NCBI GenBank assembly: GCA_001792895.1
Contig: MARA01000011.1
Coordinates: forward strand, 744,001 to 808,000
Origin: Lentinus brumalis
Taxonomy: Eukaryota; Basidiomycota; Agaricomycetes; Polyporales; Polyporaceae
DNA: 64,000 bases
Reading direction: 5' to 3'
The translations under genes and the position numbers were made by a program. The notes beneath the pieces are model-generated. The model did no database searches. It was given only the letters and a program-made list of their open reading frames with translations, and had not been told where the DNA came from. Shown piece after piece: positions 45,527-56,634 of this stretch; position 1 is the first letter of the stretch, and each line of letters starts with the position of its first letter.

Positions 45527-46568
45527 ATGGAGACTGCCCACATGGAGAACGTTCACGACCTCACCAAGCCCACCGACTTCATGGACACGTCGGCGTACTA
45601 CAACGACGCCCTCTCGGGCCTCGACTACCTCCAGTACCCGCCGCACTCTCCGTTCGGTGGTGTTCCGATGGGCTGTGAGTATCTCGATCTGCCCATGTTT
45701 CCCATGCGTCATTGAATTAACACCCAATCACAGTGCCTCCCACGTCGTCTCCTCGCAGCTTCAACTCCCTCAGTCTCTCCGGCGGCCTCAACGAGTATAC
45801 CTACACGTCGCCCAGTGGCAACTACAGCACTGGCTCCCCCGCTCGTCCCTTCACGCCCACGGGTATCTACCCGGGCGCGCTCTCCAACCTGAGCGCAGGC
45901 GACCTGTCCTCGGACAGTGTTGCTTCGGGCCGTAGCCGCCGCGGCAGTGGTTCCCACTCCCCAGGCCCCGCCGTCCCCCTGGTTCCCTCGCGGCCATTCC
46001 CAGGTCGCACCGCTTCAACCCCCTCGGTACCGCTGCCATTACCCGCGCCTCCGCGCGCCAGCAGCAGCAGAAGAAGCGTTCCAAGGGTTCAGACGACTTT
46101 GAGAGCGACGACGATGGCGACTTCAACCCGATTCCCTCCGGTGCCGGCAGCAATGACATGCGCCGCGAGGAGATCCGCCGCCAACGCATCGAGTCTGAGC
46201 AGCGTAGACGGGATGAGCTCCGTGACGGCTACCGCCGTCTCAAGGACGCTCTCCCGGTTTCCAACCAGAAGTCGAGCAAGGTTTCCTTACTGGATCGGGG
46301 TATGTACGCGCTTTCGATCTCGTTTGATCTGTGCTGATCGTGCTCCACTTTGTCAGCTACGACGCACATTCGTTACCTCGAGATGACCCAACAGCAGCTG
46401 CAGACTAGGCTTCAACAGGCCGAGGCCGAGACGGCCCACCTCCGCCACGTGAACGAGGCTCTCATGCTCGGCACCGCTGAGCAGCGCCATGCTGCCGCCG
46501 CCTCTGCCGTTGCCGCCGCTCAGGTGCAACAGCAGCAGGTCGTCGCCGCCGGGATGTCCAAGTTCTGA
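45527..46568 (+). CDS. bHLH transcription factor 2 (paralogue of the 35485 gene)
   Basis: Expected to bind E-box-like DNA as a dimer in the nucleus. The bHLH region reads EEIRRQRIESEQRRRD, YRRLKDALPVSNQKSSKVSL, then across an intron ATTHIRYLEMTQQQLQTRL, followed by an Ala/Gln-rich coiled tail ending AAGMSKF. The N-terminus (METAHMENVHDLTKPTDFMD) and a Ser/Gly-rich segment precede an acidic patch (DDFESDDDGDFNPIP). Exons 45527-45674, 45734-46299 and 46357-46568 sum to 926 nt, which is not a multiple of three. The N-terminal frame (to about 45960) and the bHLH frame (from about 45960-46004) differ, and I find no convincing intron between them. Either a sequence error, a frameshift or an odd intron (GTATAC donor at 45795) is present. 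Confidence 0.8.
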
Positions 46569-48583
46569 GTGGTACGCGCACTCTTGCCTCAAAAGCTCGT
46601 CGTGCGCGTCCGGACGCCGCTGAGCATCGCCTGCACCCGCTGTATTATGTATCACGACTGTATCAAGACCTACGAGACGGTTCCCTGCCAGGACGCAGAG
46701 GACGCTGATGATTACGGACTACCACACGCATATTCACATTTACGCATCTTTATTCACTTCTTCACCCGGCATTCATATTTTCCGTACTTAGCTTCCCCCC
46801 GCATCCCCACACTACGCTCCCCATCCTCCGCTCCGCTTCTCTCCCCCTTCTGCGGCGATCCCACGTCCCCGGGCAGAGCGACGTCCCCCCAAGCTTCCCG
46901 AAACGTCTCGCTGCTGCGCTGCGCGGACACGCCATCGCCATTGCGACGGTGTGTTCCGGAGAACAGCAGACGAACCCACCCTCGACATGGCACCTACGGA
47001 ACGGCTTGTAGCCGGAGGTACCGGACACGACACGACACAAGACCACAAGTGTGACTAGAGGCGTCGGCGTCCTTAGTGATGTCGTTCGCTTCGTCCACCT
47101 GCGCGCGCTTTCTTGTTCCTCGCACCTACACGGTATTGTCGTCCGTCCACCCTTCCCGCTCGCCTTCCCAGTCACGCCTGGCGCACGCTGCGGCTGATGG
47201 TGACGACCACTTAATTGTGGTTACGTGCCTCGCCGTTGCATATGTGCGCGCCGATACACCGGCATCTTGGCAGTTCGTCTCCTTCTCGACGTCTCCTCCG
47301 CTTGGCTCGGTCCCAGCTCATCCACCTCGCTCGCCCCCGGTTTCGCCCAATTATGCCGTATGCTCCCCTCCCAATTGCGCTCTAGTGCACCCCTTGGCGC
47401 CTGATCACCGTCGTAGGGATGTGCTTCGCGTTTCCTCTCCCGTCTCCCCATTCCTCCTACTCCCTGGCTTCCGACAGCCCACGAGCTCCGGTTCAAGTTC
47501 GTGGAGCATGCGCGCCAGCGACGTAGCGCAGCTGCAACAGCACTCGCGCTCGCGCACGGCGCGCTTTGCCAGGGCTGGAAGACATGGTGAGGCGCGGGCC
47601 TGTAGACATCGACCCCCCGGACCCCGACGTGCGCTGATCGATCGACACCTCGACACCCTCGTGGCCTCCGCCTTCCCCTGCTCGTTACTCCTCCTACCCC
47701 GAACGCTCCGTCCAGTCCGCCCCCGTTGCTTAGCTGTGTGCATGCCAGTTCATGCCCGCTGAGCTTCGGTGTGGCGGGATTGCGATGTCCGAGCGAACGC
47801 GCGTGTTAGGGAGTTGCAGCAGCGAGTGGTGGCGCGGTGCGATGAGTGCAGCGTGTGCCCGCTTGCGGGTGCCGCGGCCTGTGCGCGGAAGTGTTCGTAG
47901 TGTCTCGTTCTCGGTACAGGTCGTTCATTGGTTCGGATGTACGTCGCACGTCGTCTATGTCTTCCCCGCCTATGCCCTGGATATGTCATCCCCGCTCGCT
48001 CGCCCGTTGCGCTCGCAGAGGTACGGTTTGCGCTTGCGCTTGCTGTGTCCCTTCCCTTAGTGCGCCGCGTTGCGTCTGTCGACGCCGCCGCCCATGGCCT
48101 CTGCACTGCGCCCCCGCTGCTATCACGTTGTCCCCGCTCGCGCTTCGCTGCTCTCTAGTTAGTCGCTGCATGGCTACGCGTGTCGGGTGTTGCCTTCTCG
48201 CTCTCCTGTCCTTGCTTTGCATGTAGTCGTAGTTAGTAGTCGATGCATATCACGCTATTCACGTATATTCACGACTGGAACTTCTGGTGTGCGAAGTCTA
48301 TGCGGATATCAACCGAAATTCCGAAGAGTGCATACATTCATATCATGAGGAAGGATCTTTGCAACTTGGACCCGCGTACAGTGAACTTCTCGTTCAGGTT
48401 GTGTGACCGTGATATCCGATTTCCACGGAGCAAGGACCGGTGACCCGATATGGCAACGTAGACGCCGCATTAAATCTCTTCGCGGGCCCAAAGTGACGTA
48501 GAGTGGTGTACGCGATAAGTAGACGCGTCCCAATACCCATCGCGATCAACCGCCACTTTCATTCGCTCTTGCTCTGTTCCACC
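46569..48583. other. Intergenic: bHLH2 3' flank and TBCA promoter
   Basis: About 2 kb. A plus-strand frame of 228 aa (47076-47762) and overlapping frames on the other strand have Arg/Ser/Pro-rich, motif-free translations, so I do not call a gene. No repeats or RNA genes are recognised. Confidence 0.4.
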
Positions 48584-49077
48584 ATGTCTGACGCAGTCGC
48601 TCTCCGCAAACAACTCAAGATCAAGTCTGGATCTGCCAAACGGTGCGATCTCTTGAAGGCCGCGCTGTGGCCTTGACTGAAGCGTCGCGCGCAGCCTGTA
48701 CAAGGAGCACAAGCTCTACCAGAAGGAGGAAGAGGATTTGAAGCGCAAGCTCCATAAGTACATTGCGGACAACGCCGAGGACTGGGATATCAACAATACG
48801 GTGAGTGTTCGATCGAGGACAGGGAGGGCGACTCATTGATGCACAGTAGCGGCGGATGATGGAGGAATCCGGGAAGATGATCGCCGACTCCGCAGAGCGA
48901 CTGGGCAGTGTCATGCAGGAGCTGCGCGACCTCCTCGTAAGTCCTCCTCTGCACCGTCCATCTTGGCCGTGGCCTCACCAGGCGCGATTGCAGGTTTCAG
49001 CAGAGCGCAACCCGGAGCTGTCACAAGACGAGGTCGTGCTGAAGGCGCAAGAAACCCTGGAAGAGGTCAGCATCTGA
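48584..49077 (+). CDS. TBCA: Tubulin-folding cofactor A
   Basis: A small helical-bundle chaperone (Rbl2/TBCA family) that captures newly folded beta-tubulin before heterodimer assembly in the cytosol. Family signature: SAKRLYKEHKLYQKEEEDLK, IADNAEDWDINN, RRMMEESGKMIADSAERLGS, then LSQDEVVLKAQETLEEV. Exons 48584-48642, 48695-48800, 48850-48936 and 48994-49077 sum to 336 nt (111 aa), matching the family's roughly 110 aa. The acceptor of exon 3 is TAG at 48847-48849, because the nearer CAG would place an in-frame stop. It is convergent with MED11, with the stops about 110 bp apart. Confidence 0.95.
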
Positions 49078-49188
49078 AGGGTGGGGGAATCCGGGGGGAG
49101 GCTTGCTGGGACTGAGGGAAAGAAAGGTAGAAATCACTGTACCTGTAAACCAACGATTCATGTGGATGAACTCGTGTGCCCATGTGTA

Positions 49189-49842
49189 TTAAGACTCCAT
49201 CGAATTGGCTTTCTCCTTCTCTCTCGCCTCCTTTATCCGAGTCAACGCGTCCACAATACCCTTCCATGCATCCTTCTCCACTCGCTCCTCCTGTAATCCG
49301 CGAGTCCCTCGCGCGACTCCGTGTGCATCCGCGGAGGGTAGCCCGACACCGAGCGAAGGCGGGACGAAGCCATGAGGCGGCGCGTTGATCGCGGACGGGG
49401 CAATACGAGATTGCCTGATGTGCGCAAGGGAGGACCGGATGGCAATGTGGATGCCCTGCAAACAGGTGGTTACATACTGGACTGGTGGCGAGAACGGGTC
49501 ACGGCTTACATCCAATCGTTCAAAGTACTCGTTTGCCACGTCGACGAACTTCTCCGACCGCTCCGCGCCCTTCGGTAGTTCCTCATCCTCTGGGCCGTCT
49601 GTCTGCGGCAACGACAACAGAGCCATGGATGACGCCGCCAAGGAGAGCAGCCGAGTGATATCCTTAGCGCGTTCAATTCTAAGTGACCCTCAGAGCTTCG
49701 CCTGAAGCCTACGGAGACGCACCTTCTCGACCTCTCCTAATGCGTAGATCTGCCTTGCTGTTCGACTGGACAGCCATATTGGGTCGATATCTTCGGACAG
49801 TTCTGGCTCCATGGACGGGTTCGCGGACTCATTCGTTGCCAT
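49189..49842 (-). CDS. MED11: Mediator subunit 11
   Basis: MED11 is a head-module subunit of the Mediator coactivator, contacting MED22 and MED17 and linking to TFIIH/RNA polymerase II. The conserved N-terminal part is DPIWLSSRTARQIYALGEVE, then across an intron KDITRLLSLAASSMALLSLP, GAERSEKFVDVANEYFERLD, then across the next intron GIHIAIRSSLAHIRQSRIAP. Exons on the minus strand are 49842-49723, 49662-49510 and 49455-49189. They sum to 540 nt (179 aa), in phase. The C-terminal extension (SAINAPPHGFVPPSLGVG onward, Lys/Glu-rich) is longer than in yeast and animals and resembles what I recall of basidiomycete copies. Confidence 0.9.
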
Positions 49843-50207
49843 GCTCAGCTGGTGGGAGTATGATGCACCAGGAAGACAGATCAAAGCGAAGGACGAACGT
49901 TGCCAGCCGCACGCCAGGTAAGTACGATTAGAGGAACAGGTGAGTAGAGGTGAGTGCACTAACGCGTTCAAGTTCAGCTTGTGGCACGGACACTCCGGCG
50001 TTCCGGACCGGTACCCTCTGAATCCGACTAACCGCGCCGAAGTAAGTAAGTACTTATGTACACCTCCGACTCGGACTACTTACGCGAATACGATAGAGAG
50101 TCTGTACTTAGCATGAGTGCCTGAACTCTGCGTTTCAACGGCGATGTATAGGTCAACGCAAGCGGCTCATGTGTTCCCTCGATATATCGTACATACACGG
50201 AACCCAT
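49843..50207. promoter_or_regulatory. MED11 upstream region
   Basis: 365 bp between the MED11 start and a MITE. It contains a local palindromic string around AAGTAAGTACTTATGT (about 50043). No gene is seen. Confidence 0.35.
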
Positions 50208-50482
50208 CACGACGGGCAATCGCCCGTACCACCCTCCAGAACAGGCCCGGGATATCGCCCGAATTGGTCTCCTGTTCTGGTCCAGAACAGCTTTGGAAAT
50301 CGGACCGGAACCTTTGTAAGCCGTATAAGTAGCCGGTACTGATGAGTACTTTCGGAGCTACAACTTGTTGTATCCGGCGCTCCGGTCCTGTCACCAAACT
50401 ATTCTGGACCGGAACCAGGAATACATATTTACGTATATTCCGGGCCTGTTCTGGGGGGTGGTACGGGCCAATGCCCGTCGTG
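50208..50482. mobile_element. 275-bp MITE with ~45-bp terminal inverted repeats
   Basis: The ends mirror each other over about 45 bp with a few mismatches: CACGACGGGCAATCGCCCGT from 50208, and CACGACGGGCATTGGCCCGT reading inward from 50482. Both continue through ACCACC and CCAGAACAGGCCCGG. CAT flanks each end (50205-50207, 50483-50485), a likely 3-bp target duplication, which fits PIF/Harbinger-type elements. Additional inverted segments inside (around 50270-50310 and 50370-50425) would let the whole element fold. There is no coding capacity. It lies between MED11 and the CPL1-like gene. Confidence 0.75.
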
Positions 50483-50591
50483 CATTACTTCACCGTGACA
50501 AGACCTGCCAGTACCGCCATGCTATCTTAGCAATATACTTTCAGCGACGCTCACTTGGCGCTCACACGCTTTCCGCACCGACTGATCAAGG

Positions 50592-51639
50592 TCAGTCCAA
50601 GCCCGACGCAACGTCCTGCTGAAGCATCGATTGGGCAACGCAGAACGTGCCGTCGTCCGAGGTGACGAATCCCGGGGCACAGCGGCGCACCACGCACGCT
50701 CCAGCCACGCAGGACACGTCCGTCACTCCAGGAATCGCAGTGCAATCCAGGCCAAACGGAGAAAATGCGTCGAGCGGGAAGGCACATCCGCCGCCTGTTC
50801 CTCGCATTATTAGCGGTGCAGTTGGGGATAGATGCAGAAGCGACCTACAACTCTCCAGATCAGTCGCGGTGTTGATGCACTCCCAAGCTTTGTGCGAGAA
50901 GCTTGAGTGTCCAAAGATACCGCAAGCAGTCAGGCCCTCGCCGCAGAATTCACGCTTGCGGAGGGCGTCACGGCGGAAGGGCTTCCCACTCGGACATGCC
51001 TTGAAGCTGCCGCACACGCCGTTGCAGACCTTGTGAGGAAACTTGCAGAGACAGTCAATAGGGTGTTTGTCCGGGGAAGCGGTGAACCCGTTCTTGCACT
51101 TGAAACCGCAGGGCGTCCCGCTTGCGCAGACGGGGTCGGCGTTGTCAGGATAGACGCACTTCTGGTGGTCCTTCGATGCATTAAGCTGTCAGTCATCGTT
51201 ATATATCAGTTACTTCAAGACACCCTGGACGACCATCAATATTGCACACCATGTCAGACAGCGCCTTCTTCACCGTGGATTCGCCTGCGAACGCGACAGC
51301 CTGAGCAATCCTCAGAAAAGATCCCTGTGGGAGCTGGGGCGAGATACCTACCTTGAGGATCACTGGGTCAGTCTTGAGGAGTGTAGGGATCTGGGACTGG
51401 CATATACACTTGTCTGTTGCAAGAACACATGAGCATGGTCAGACGCGGCGTTGGGTGCGCGACCCACCAATACGACCGAACGTAGTCTTGATCCCAAACA
51501 GTCCAGGGACCACCAGAGTGTCGTCCACGTCGCCGCAGACGTCCGTCGTAGAACGGGTCGTCAGTGTGGTCGTCGCGCGGGCAGCGACGGACACTACCCC
51601 AACGGCGAGAAGGACAGCAGCGCGGACGTTGAGAAACAT
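50592..51639 (-). CDS. Secreted Cys-rich CPL1/PriA-like protein
   Basis: A predicted extracellular or cell-wall protein. Signal peptide: MFLNVRAAVLLAVGVVSVAA. The mature part starts with TTDVCGDVDDTLVVPGLFGI, followed by a Cys-rich middle (DKCICQSQIPTLL; GTPCGFKCKNGFTASPDKHP; HKVCNGVCGSF). The C-terminal CPL1-like domain (LDCTAIPGVTDVSCVAGACV, RCAPGFVTSDDGTFC) is typical of basidiomycete PriA and Cryptococcus Cpl1 homologues. Introns: a GTGGGT donor after FGRI, one after VILK, and a 43-nt one before DHQKC. An in-frame upstream ATG at 51780 would destroy the N-terminal signal peptide, so 51639 is preferred. Family members are developmentally regulated or act at the cell surface; the molecular activity is unknown. 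Confidence 0.85.
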
Positions 51640-52579
51640 ATTGCCTTGCGTACTTGGCGAGGGCGCGAGGTCCAGTAGAAGATCCGGTGGGGTTTTATGG
51701 GCCTCCGTCGGAAAGCGGGGCGAGATGTTGGTACTGATCTCAGATGACTTGGACTGGAACCGAGTCCCTCGTTGTCCCATTAGCTCGAGCGTGCGATGTG
51801 GTCAGGCACGTCGCTGCCAGGCATCATCTCCGAATGTATACATATCCAGGGCAGGATTCAGGGATGGGAGGACTGGATCTAGTCGGAATGTCCAGACTTG
51901 ACAGCAGAGGGGATTCCAGCGTCCACAGAGCGCCATAGAAGGCGGATTGTCTTTGAGCGGAGGTACCATCTGAACAACCGAGGAGGCCGCTGAGCGGATA
52001 TATGCCGACGGCATCAGTCGGCGTGAGTTGAGTCGTCGCAAAGGCGTTTTATACAATCAACATGGTGTGCAGCTGAGGGGACTGATGTTGCTGTTAACGC
52101 GTCGATAAGGACGGCTCATGACCATCGTCCTGACCTCGGTGGCAGCGAGTTAGGCACCGGAAGTGAGATACTATTCAGGACTATCAGAGTCATAGTACGC
52201 TCTGTTGTCCAGGCTGAGCTAGCAAACGCGAGTCAGCACATTAGATGCAGCCAAGAGGTCAAGGCAAACAAACTGACAAACTGTGCAGGCATTCCCCGCC
52301 CAAAGAACGGATACAACCAACCATAGATGTATAATCTTCTTCTAGCGTACACGTTGTTGCTCCTGATGCGTGATGGGCGGCCACGGCGAAGGGGAGAGAA
52401 TACCTCTAATGTGGTGGAGTACTTGACAAGTAAAGCGATGGGCGCTTCCACAGCTGCTTGCAAGTTGAGACATCGCTTTGCCTACAGTACTGAGACTAGT
52501 AGGTACATGGATCTATGGGTACAAGGATCAGTCCTTCAGCCGGGAGTCTTCTCTTCGCGTTCTGTTCATGCTCAGCAGT
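51640..52579. other. Intergenic: CPL1-like promoter and 3' flank of HET-C
   Basis: 940 bp without a supported gene. A plus-strand frame (52327-53442) enters here, but it is the antisense shadow of the HET-C glycine-rich tail. Confidence 0.45.
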
Positions 52580-55500
52580 CTAGTCGGAGTCGTCGCGCTT
52601 GTGACGATGGCCGCCGTGATGACGCCCTTCTTGACCGAGGGAGAGACCCTCGACACCATACGTCTCCCCGCCATCACCACCGTAACCGCGAGGCTCGTCG
52701 GAACGACCATAGCCTCCATCGCCACCAAAGCCCCTGCGATCGTCGCCGGATCCTCCGGCATAGCCTCCTTCCTCGCGGCGACCGCCAAAGCCACCGCCAC
52801 CCTCCGACTGATCACCACCGCGACCGTACGAGGGGGCATAACCTTCTCCGTAGCCTCCTTCAGCGCGACCGTACTCAGACCTCTCCTCACGGCGGCCACC
52901 ACCGAAGCCCTCATCGCGACGAGGAGCCTCGTACTCATTTCCGCCGCGTGCGCCTCGGCCTCCGTCATACTCCTCGCGACGCTCTTCTCCTCCGAAGCCG
53001 CCCTGTGCATGATGACGACGTGGACGTTCCTCTTCCCCGTATGATGTGCGGGATTCGTAGGACTCTTCCTCGCGACGAGCACCGCCGTATTCGCCACCGT
53101 AAGCGTTGGATGGCTCCTCACGACGCTCGTAACTGGGCTCCTCACGACGGCCATACGAGGGCTCCTCGCTACGACCATAAGAGGGCTCCTCGCTACGACC
53201 ATAAGAGGGCTCCTCGCTACGACCGTACGAGGGCTCCTCGCTCCGACCGTAAGAGGGCTCCTCACGACGACCGTACGAAGACTGGTCATCACCGTAGCCA
53301 GACTCGCGGCCATATGAGGGCTCCTCCTGACGGCGACTGTCGTATCCGGAACCTTCCTGTTGGCGATGCTTGCGGCGAGGCTCCTCGGACTGTCCGAACT
53401 CGTCCCGGCGTGATCCACCATATCCTCCTACTAGGCATGTAAGCACGACGTCCAATGGCTACATATCCGCAAACGCTTACCAGAAGACTGCTCTGAGGAG
53501 CCAAAGGTCTGACCAGAGTTGCCTCCGTACTGCCTCGACTCTGATGAGCCGTATCCTCCAGTAGAACCGTAGCCCTGGGACTGTGACGAGGCGTACTGTC
53601 CACCTCCAGAGCTCTGAGTGATGCGGCCGCCATACTCCTGGTTTGGGTTGGCCATGTCGTCGTCCGAGCCTTGACGCTTGTTTTTGCCGGCCCTGACGCT
53701 CTCCTGTGTTACGAAGTTAGCCGGCAGGCAAACGCATTGTTGACTCGACGCTTCTGTACCTTCGAGAGAGCTTGGATGGTCTCGTCCACATTCTCAAGGC
53801 TAGTGACCCAGTTCTGCAAGGCCTGGAACATCTCCTGCTGGATGCGGGACCGTCCGGTCGCGTAGTACGGGTGGTGGAAGGCCTCCAAGATCTGCAGGAG
53901 TTCGAGTGAGATTGTCTCTGATCCAAGCTATTGTATTGCTCATATTCACCTCATCAATGACTCTGTCGGCATCGCTGTTGTCGGACCACGCCTGGATGTC
54001 ACAGTGAGACGTTGCATCGAAAGTAACTACTCGATATCGACTGACCTGAACCAACAGCTTGACTGAGTGCTGGACCACAACCAAGGCGATCTTGCCAGCA
54101 GGCTCGTTCAAGATGAGAGCAAAGTGGTCCTGGGTATGATGATGAGCTGGTTAGGATGACAGCCTGCTTGAGCACGACGAACCTTGGACAGTAGACTGTG
54201 AGACGGGTCCGAGGCATTGGGGTCGTCGAAGACCTAGGAGCAAACGTGAATCTCTGACGCAGCATTTTTTAGTTTGTGCGTACCTGGTACTGATCCTCGG
54301 TATCAATGACTGCCTTGCTGCCTTCTGTGAGCACCTCCGTTACTTGTTTGAGGATAGGCTGACGACGGAGTGAACATTGCAACGCCATAGACACAATATG
54401 TATGCACTTACAGCGACGTAGGGCGCAAGGATTGCGTAGACGACTATCGCGCATACTAAATTAGCATGGTGCCTCACCTCACCGATGGGAGAATCTACGC
54501 ACAAGCGTTCAGAGCGTTCGTGAGGTTCTCGATGAGGTCGGAAAGTCCCGGGACCATCTCAATCTTCTTGATGATGTCGCGGTAGATATCGTCACGCCAC
54601 TTAAGAAGCTGCCAAAGCTGCTCTTGAACCTCCGGAGGAGCGATGTTGTCAGGGTCAAAGTTGTATGCCTGAGCCTTGGCCTGCATGTCGTCGGCCTCGC
54701 CCATCTTCTCGTCGTCTCCTCCGCCGATCGGCAATTTGCTGATCAGAGCCCGCAAGTTTCCAATCGTATCGTTGTCTTGATTCGTGGCCTGGGGGCATAA
54801 TTAATCGAGAGTTCAGAGAGAGGTGAACGTTGGAGAAGCCCACCTCATCCATCTTCTTGGTAAGGTCGACAACACTGGCCTGGCTCAAATGGCTACATAA
54901 TGCGTCAGTCATCAAGCCCTGACCTGGAACTTTTGGGCACTTACTCGGTAGCCTCGCCCATGAGCGAGTGCAAGAAGTCTGCAGGTCACATTCAGCTTAC
55001 TGAATGATTGACATCAATGGCTGCGACAAACCTGCACTGCCGAACGTCCCGGTCACGAGAGGGTGCGTGCGGCCATTCGGCGAGTCAATAAGTACTGCGA
55101 GTAAATAGTAAGAGGGGCAGCACGATCTCCATACACTGCACACTTACCGTTGTCCCCGACGTGGCAGAAAACGTCGTTGTATCCTAGCTTGCGGAGGGCG
55201 AGCTCACACCAGTTGCTGTGCGCGAGGAGGTCCTCCATGGTGTGGAGTCCAGTGCCCATAAGACGGTAGGCCTCCCAAAGGTCAGCACCCTCACGACCTC
55301 CCGCACGGCGACCGTGCTCAATGCAGGCACGGAAAGTCCGGCGGATAAGAGCGGTTGATGTATCCCAACCCCTGTTCTCAGAAGCCATGTAGTTCTGCGA
55401 GAAGCATGAGCAGGGGAATCCGGACATGTTCTCCTCCCACAAACCTTCATACCGGTCCTCTCGTCAATCTCGAGCTCCTCAGGGTTGACGGGAGGGCGGA

Positions 55501-56304
55501 GCTTCGGGTGGAACTGACGAGCATCACCTTCCTTCTCTGCGTAACCCCTGCGGGTCTGATGCATTAGATACAATTCTAGTTGATCAAAACGCAGATCGTA
55601 CTTCGGGTTATCAATATGCTCTGTTGGAAGGTAGACACCGAGGCGATCCGGGGTAACTTGGAACTCCTCGGTAGCGAATCCAAACGTCTAGCAGCATAGA
55701 TGAGAACGATCCGCTTCGGAGGCGTCCAGAGTACGTACCAAGAAGCCGAAGACAGACACAATCAGGACTAAGGTGTCGGCAGAGAGCTTGCTCAATCCCG
55801 CAATATCCATGGCCTGGTGAAACCATGAGCATATATCCCGTGTAAGCGCCACCGCTGCATGCAACAAACCTGAGAATAGTCCCGCAACCAATTGCCCTTG
55901 TAGACGTTCGCGATGAGCTACAAGACCCATCATGAGATGAGCGAAGCTTACAAAGTAGACCCTCTTCACGTCCTCCTTCGAGAAAGTAGCACCTCCGCCA
56001 CCGCTCGCCGCCGCGCTCATGACCGACTGCGCGAATCCGAGGAGACCTCCACCTCCGCTTGCATGTCCGACCGATTTGGCGAGCTCTGTCAGGATATTTT
56101 CAATGTCACCGTGTCGGAAGGCCTTGCCTGGTCGGTGGTTAGTGGTGAGCCCAATTATAGCCGGACGATCAGGGCATCGCAGCAGCGCTCACCGTTGAGG
56201 TACGCAAAGTCGGGGATATCGCCCGCACCGAACGCGTACGTCTCCGAGGGAAGGAGGACGAGGAGAACAGTGAGGACTAGTAGGGTTGTCGTAATCGAAT
56301 GCAT
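52580..56304 (-). CDS. HET-C domain protein (heterokaryon-incompatibility C family)
   Basis: HET-C family proteins are conserved in filamentous fungi. In Neurospora some alleles trigger vegetative incompatibility, and the basal role is unclear. Signal peptide: MHSITTTLLVLTVLLVLLPS, then AFGAGDIPDFAYLNGKAFRH and the family core (NVYKGNWLRDYSQ+AMDIAG; FGFATEEFQVTPDRLGVYLP; GTGLHTMEDLLAHSNWCELA; HVGDN). A helical middle follows (QLWQLLKWRDDIYRDIIKKI). The 53.7-kb region joins QALSK to ESVRAGKNKRQGSDDD by a GTACAG...ACACAG intron, so the Gly/Tyr/Arg-rich segment from 53655 to 52580 is the C-terminal tail, not a separate gene. Glycine-rich tails are known in HET-C. The tail contains tandem octapeptides (EEPSYGRS). 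Confidence 0.88.
53112..53279 (-). repeat. 24-bp coding minisatellite in the HET-C tail
   Basis: About seven 24-bp units in frame, each encoding a variant of EEPSYGRS (EEPSYGRR, EEPSYERR). The middle units at about 53160-53255 are nearly identical, including two identical neighbours, suggesting recent unequal exchange or slippage. Confidence 0.85.
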
Positions 56305-56634
56305 CGATGTGGTCGTTGAGAGAGAGATGCAGCGACCCCGGGCGCGATACTTGTATCGCAGGGGCGTTGTTGCAATGCCAAGACCACCTCGATCTTGATT
56401 GGACTCGATATGACATCATCTGCGCAGGCTGGTTGCCAAGCGCTCTACGTACCGCTCTACTCAGACTATTACTCGCCGGAGCGATGGACTGTATAGGGTA
56501 CAGAAACTAGAGCATGGTATGTATTATACGTTGTACAGCCATGTGCAAAGACGACAAACAGGTGCGATCGAACACAACAAAACACTCCGAGCGATAGTCC
56601 ACATATGATCATAGCAGATGCGCAACATCTTCCT

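Noticed and set aside
43987..45543. 518-aa minus-strand open frame opposite the bHLH2 promoter
   Set aside because: Composition is Ser/Pro/Arg/Ala-rich with no domain, it overlaps the bHLH2 start and a TATA/pyrimidine core promoter, and GC-rich noncoding DNA often lacks stops on one strand.
47076..47762. 228-aa plus-strand open frame between bHLH2 and TBCA
   Set aside because: Biased, motif-free translation, no splice context, and overlapping equally long frames on the other strand.
52327..53442. 371-aa plus-strand open frame
   Set aside because: It is the antisense of the repetitive Gly/Tyr/Arg-rich HET-C tail; the His/Arg-rich translation reflects the repeat.
52580..53655. A separate Gly/Tyr-rich gene starting MANPNQEYGG
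   Set aside because: Upstream sequence continues in frame (ESVRAGKNKRQGSDDD) and is joined by a clean intron to the HET-C body, so this is the HET-C C-terminus.
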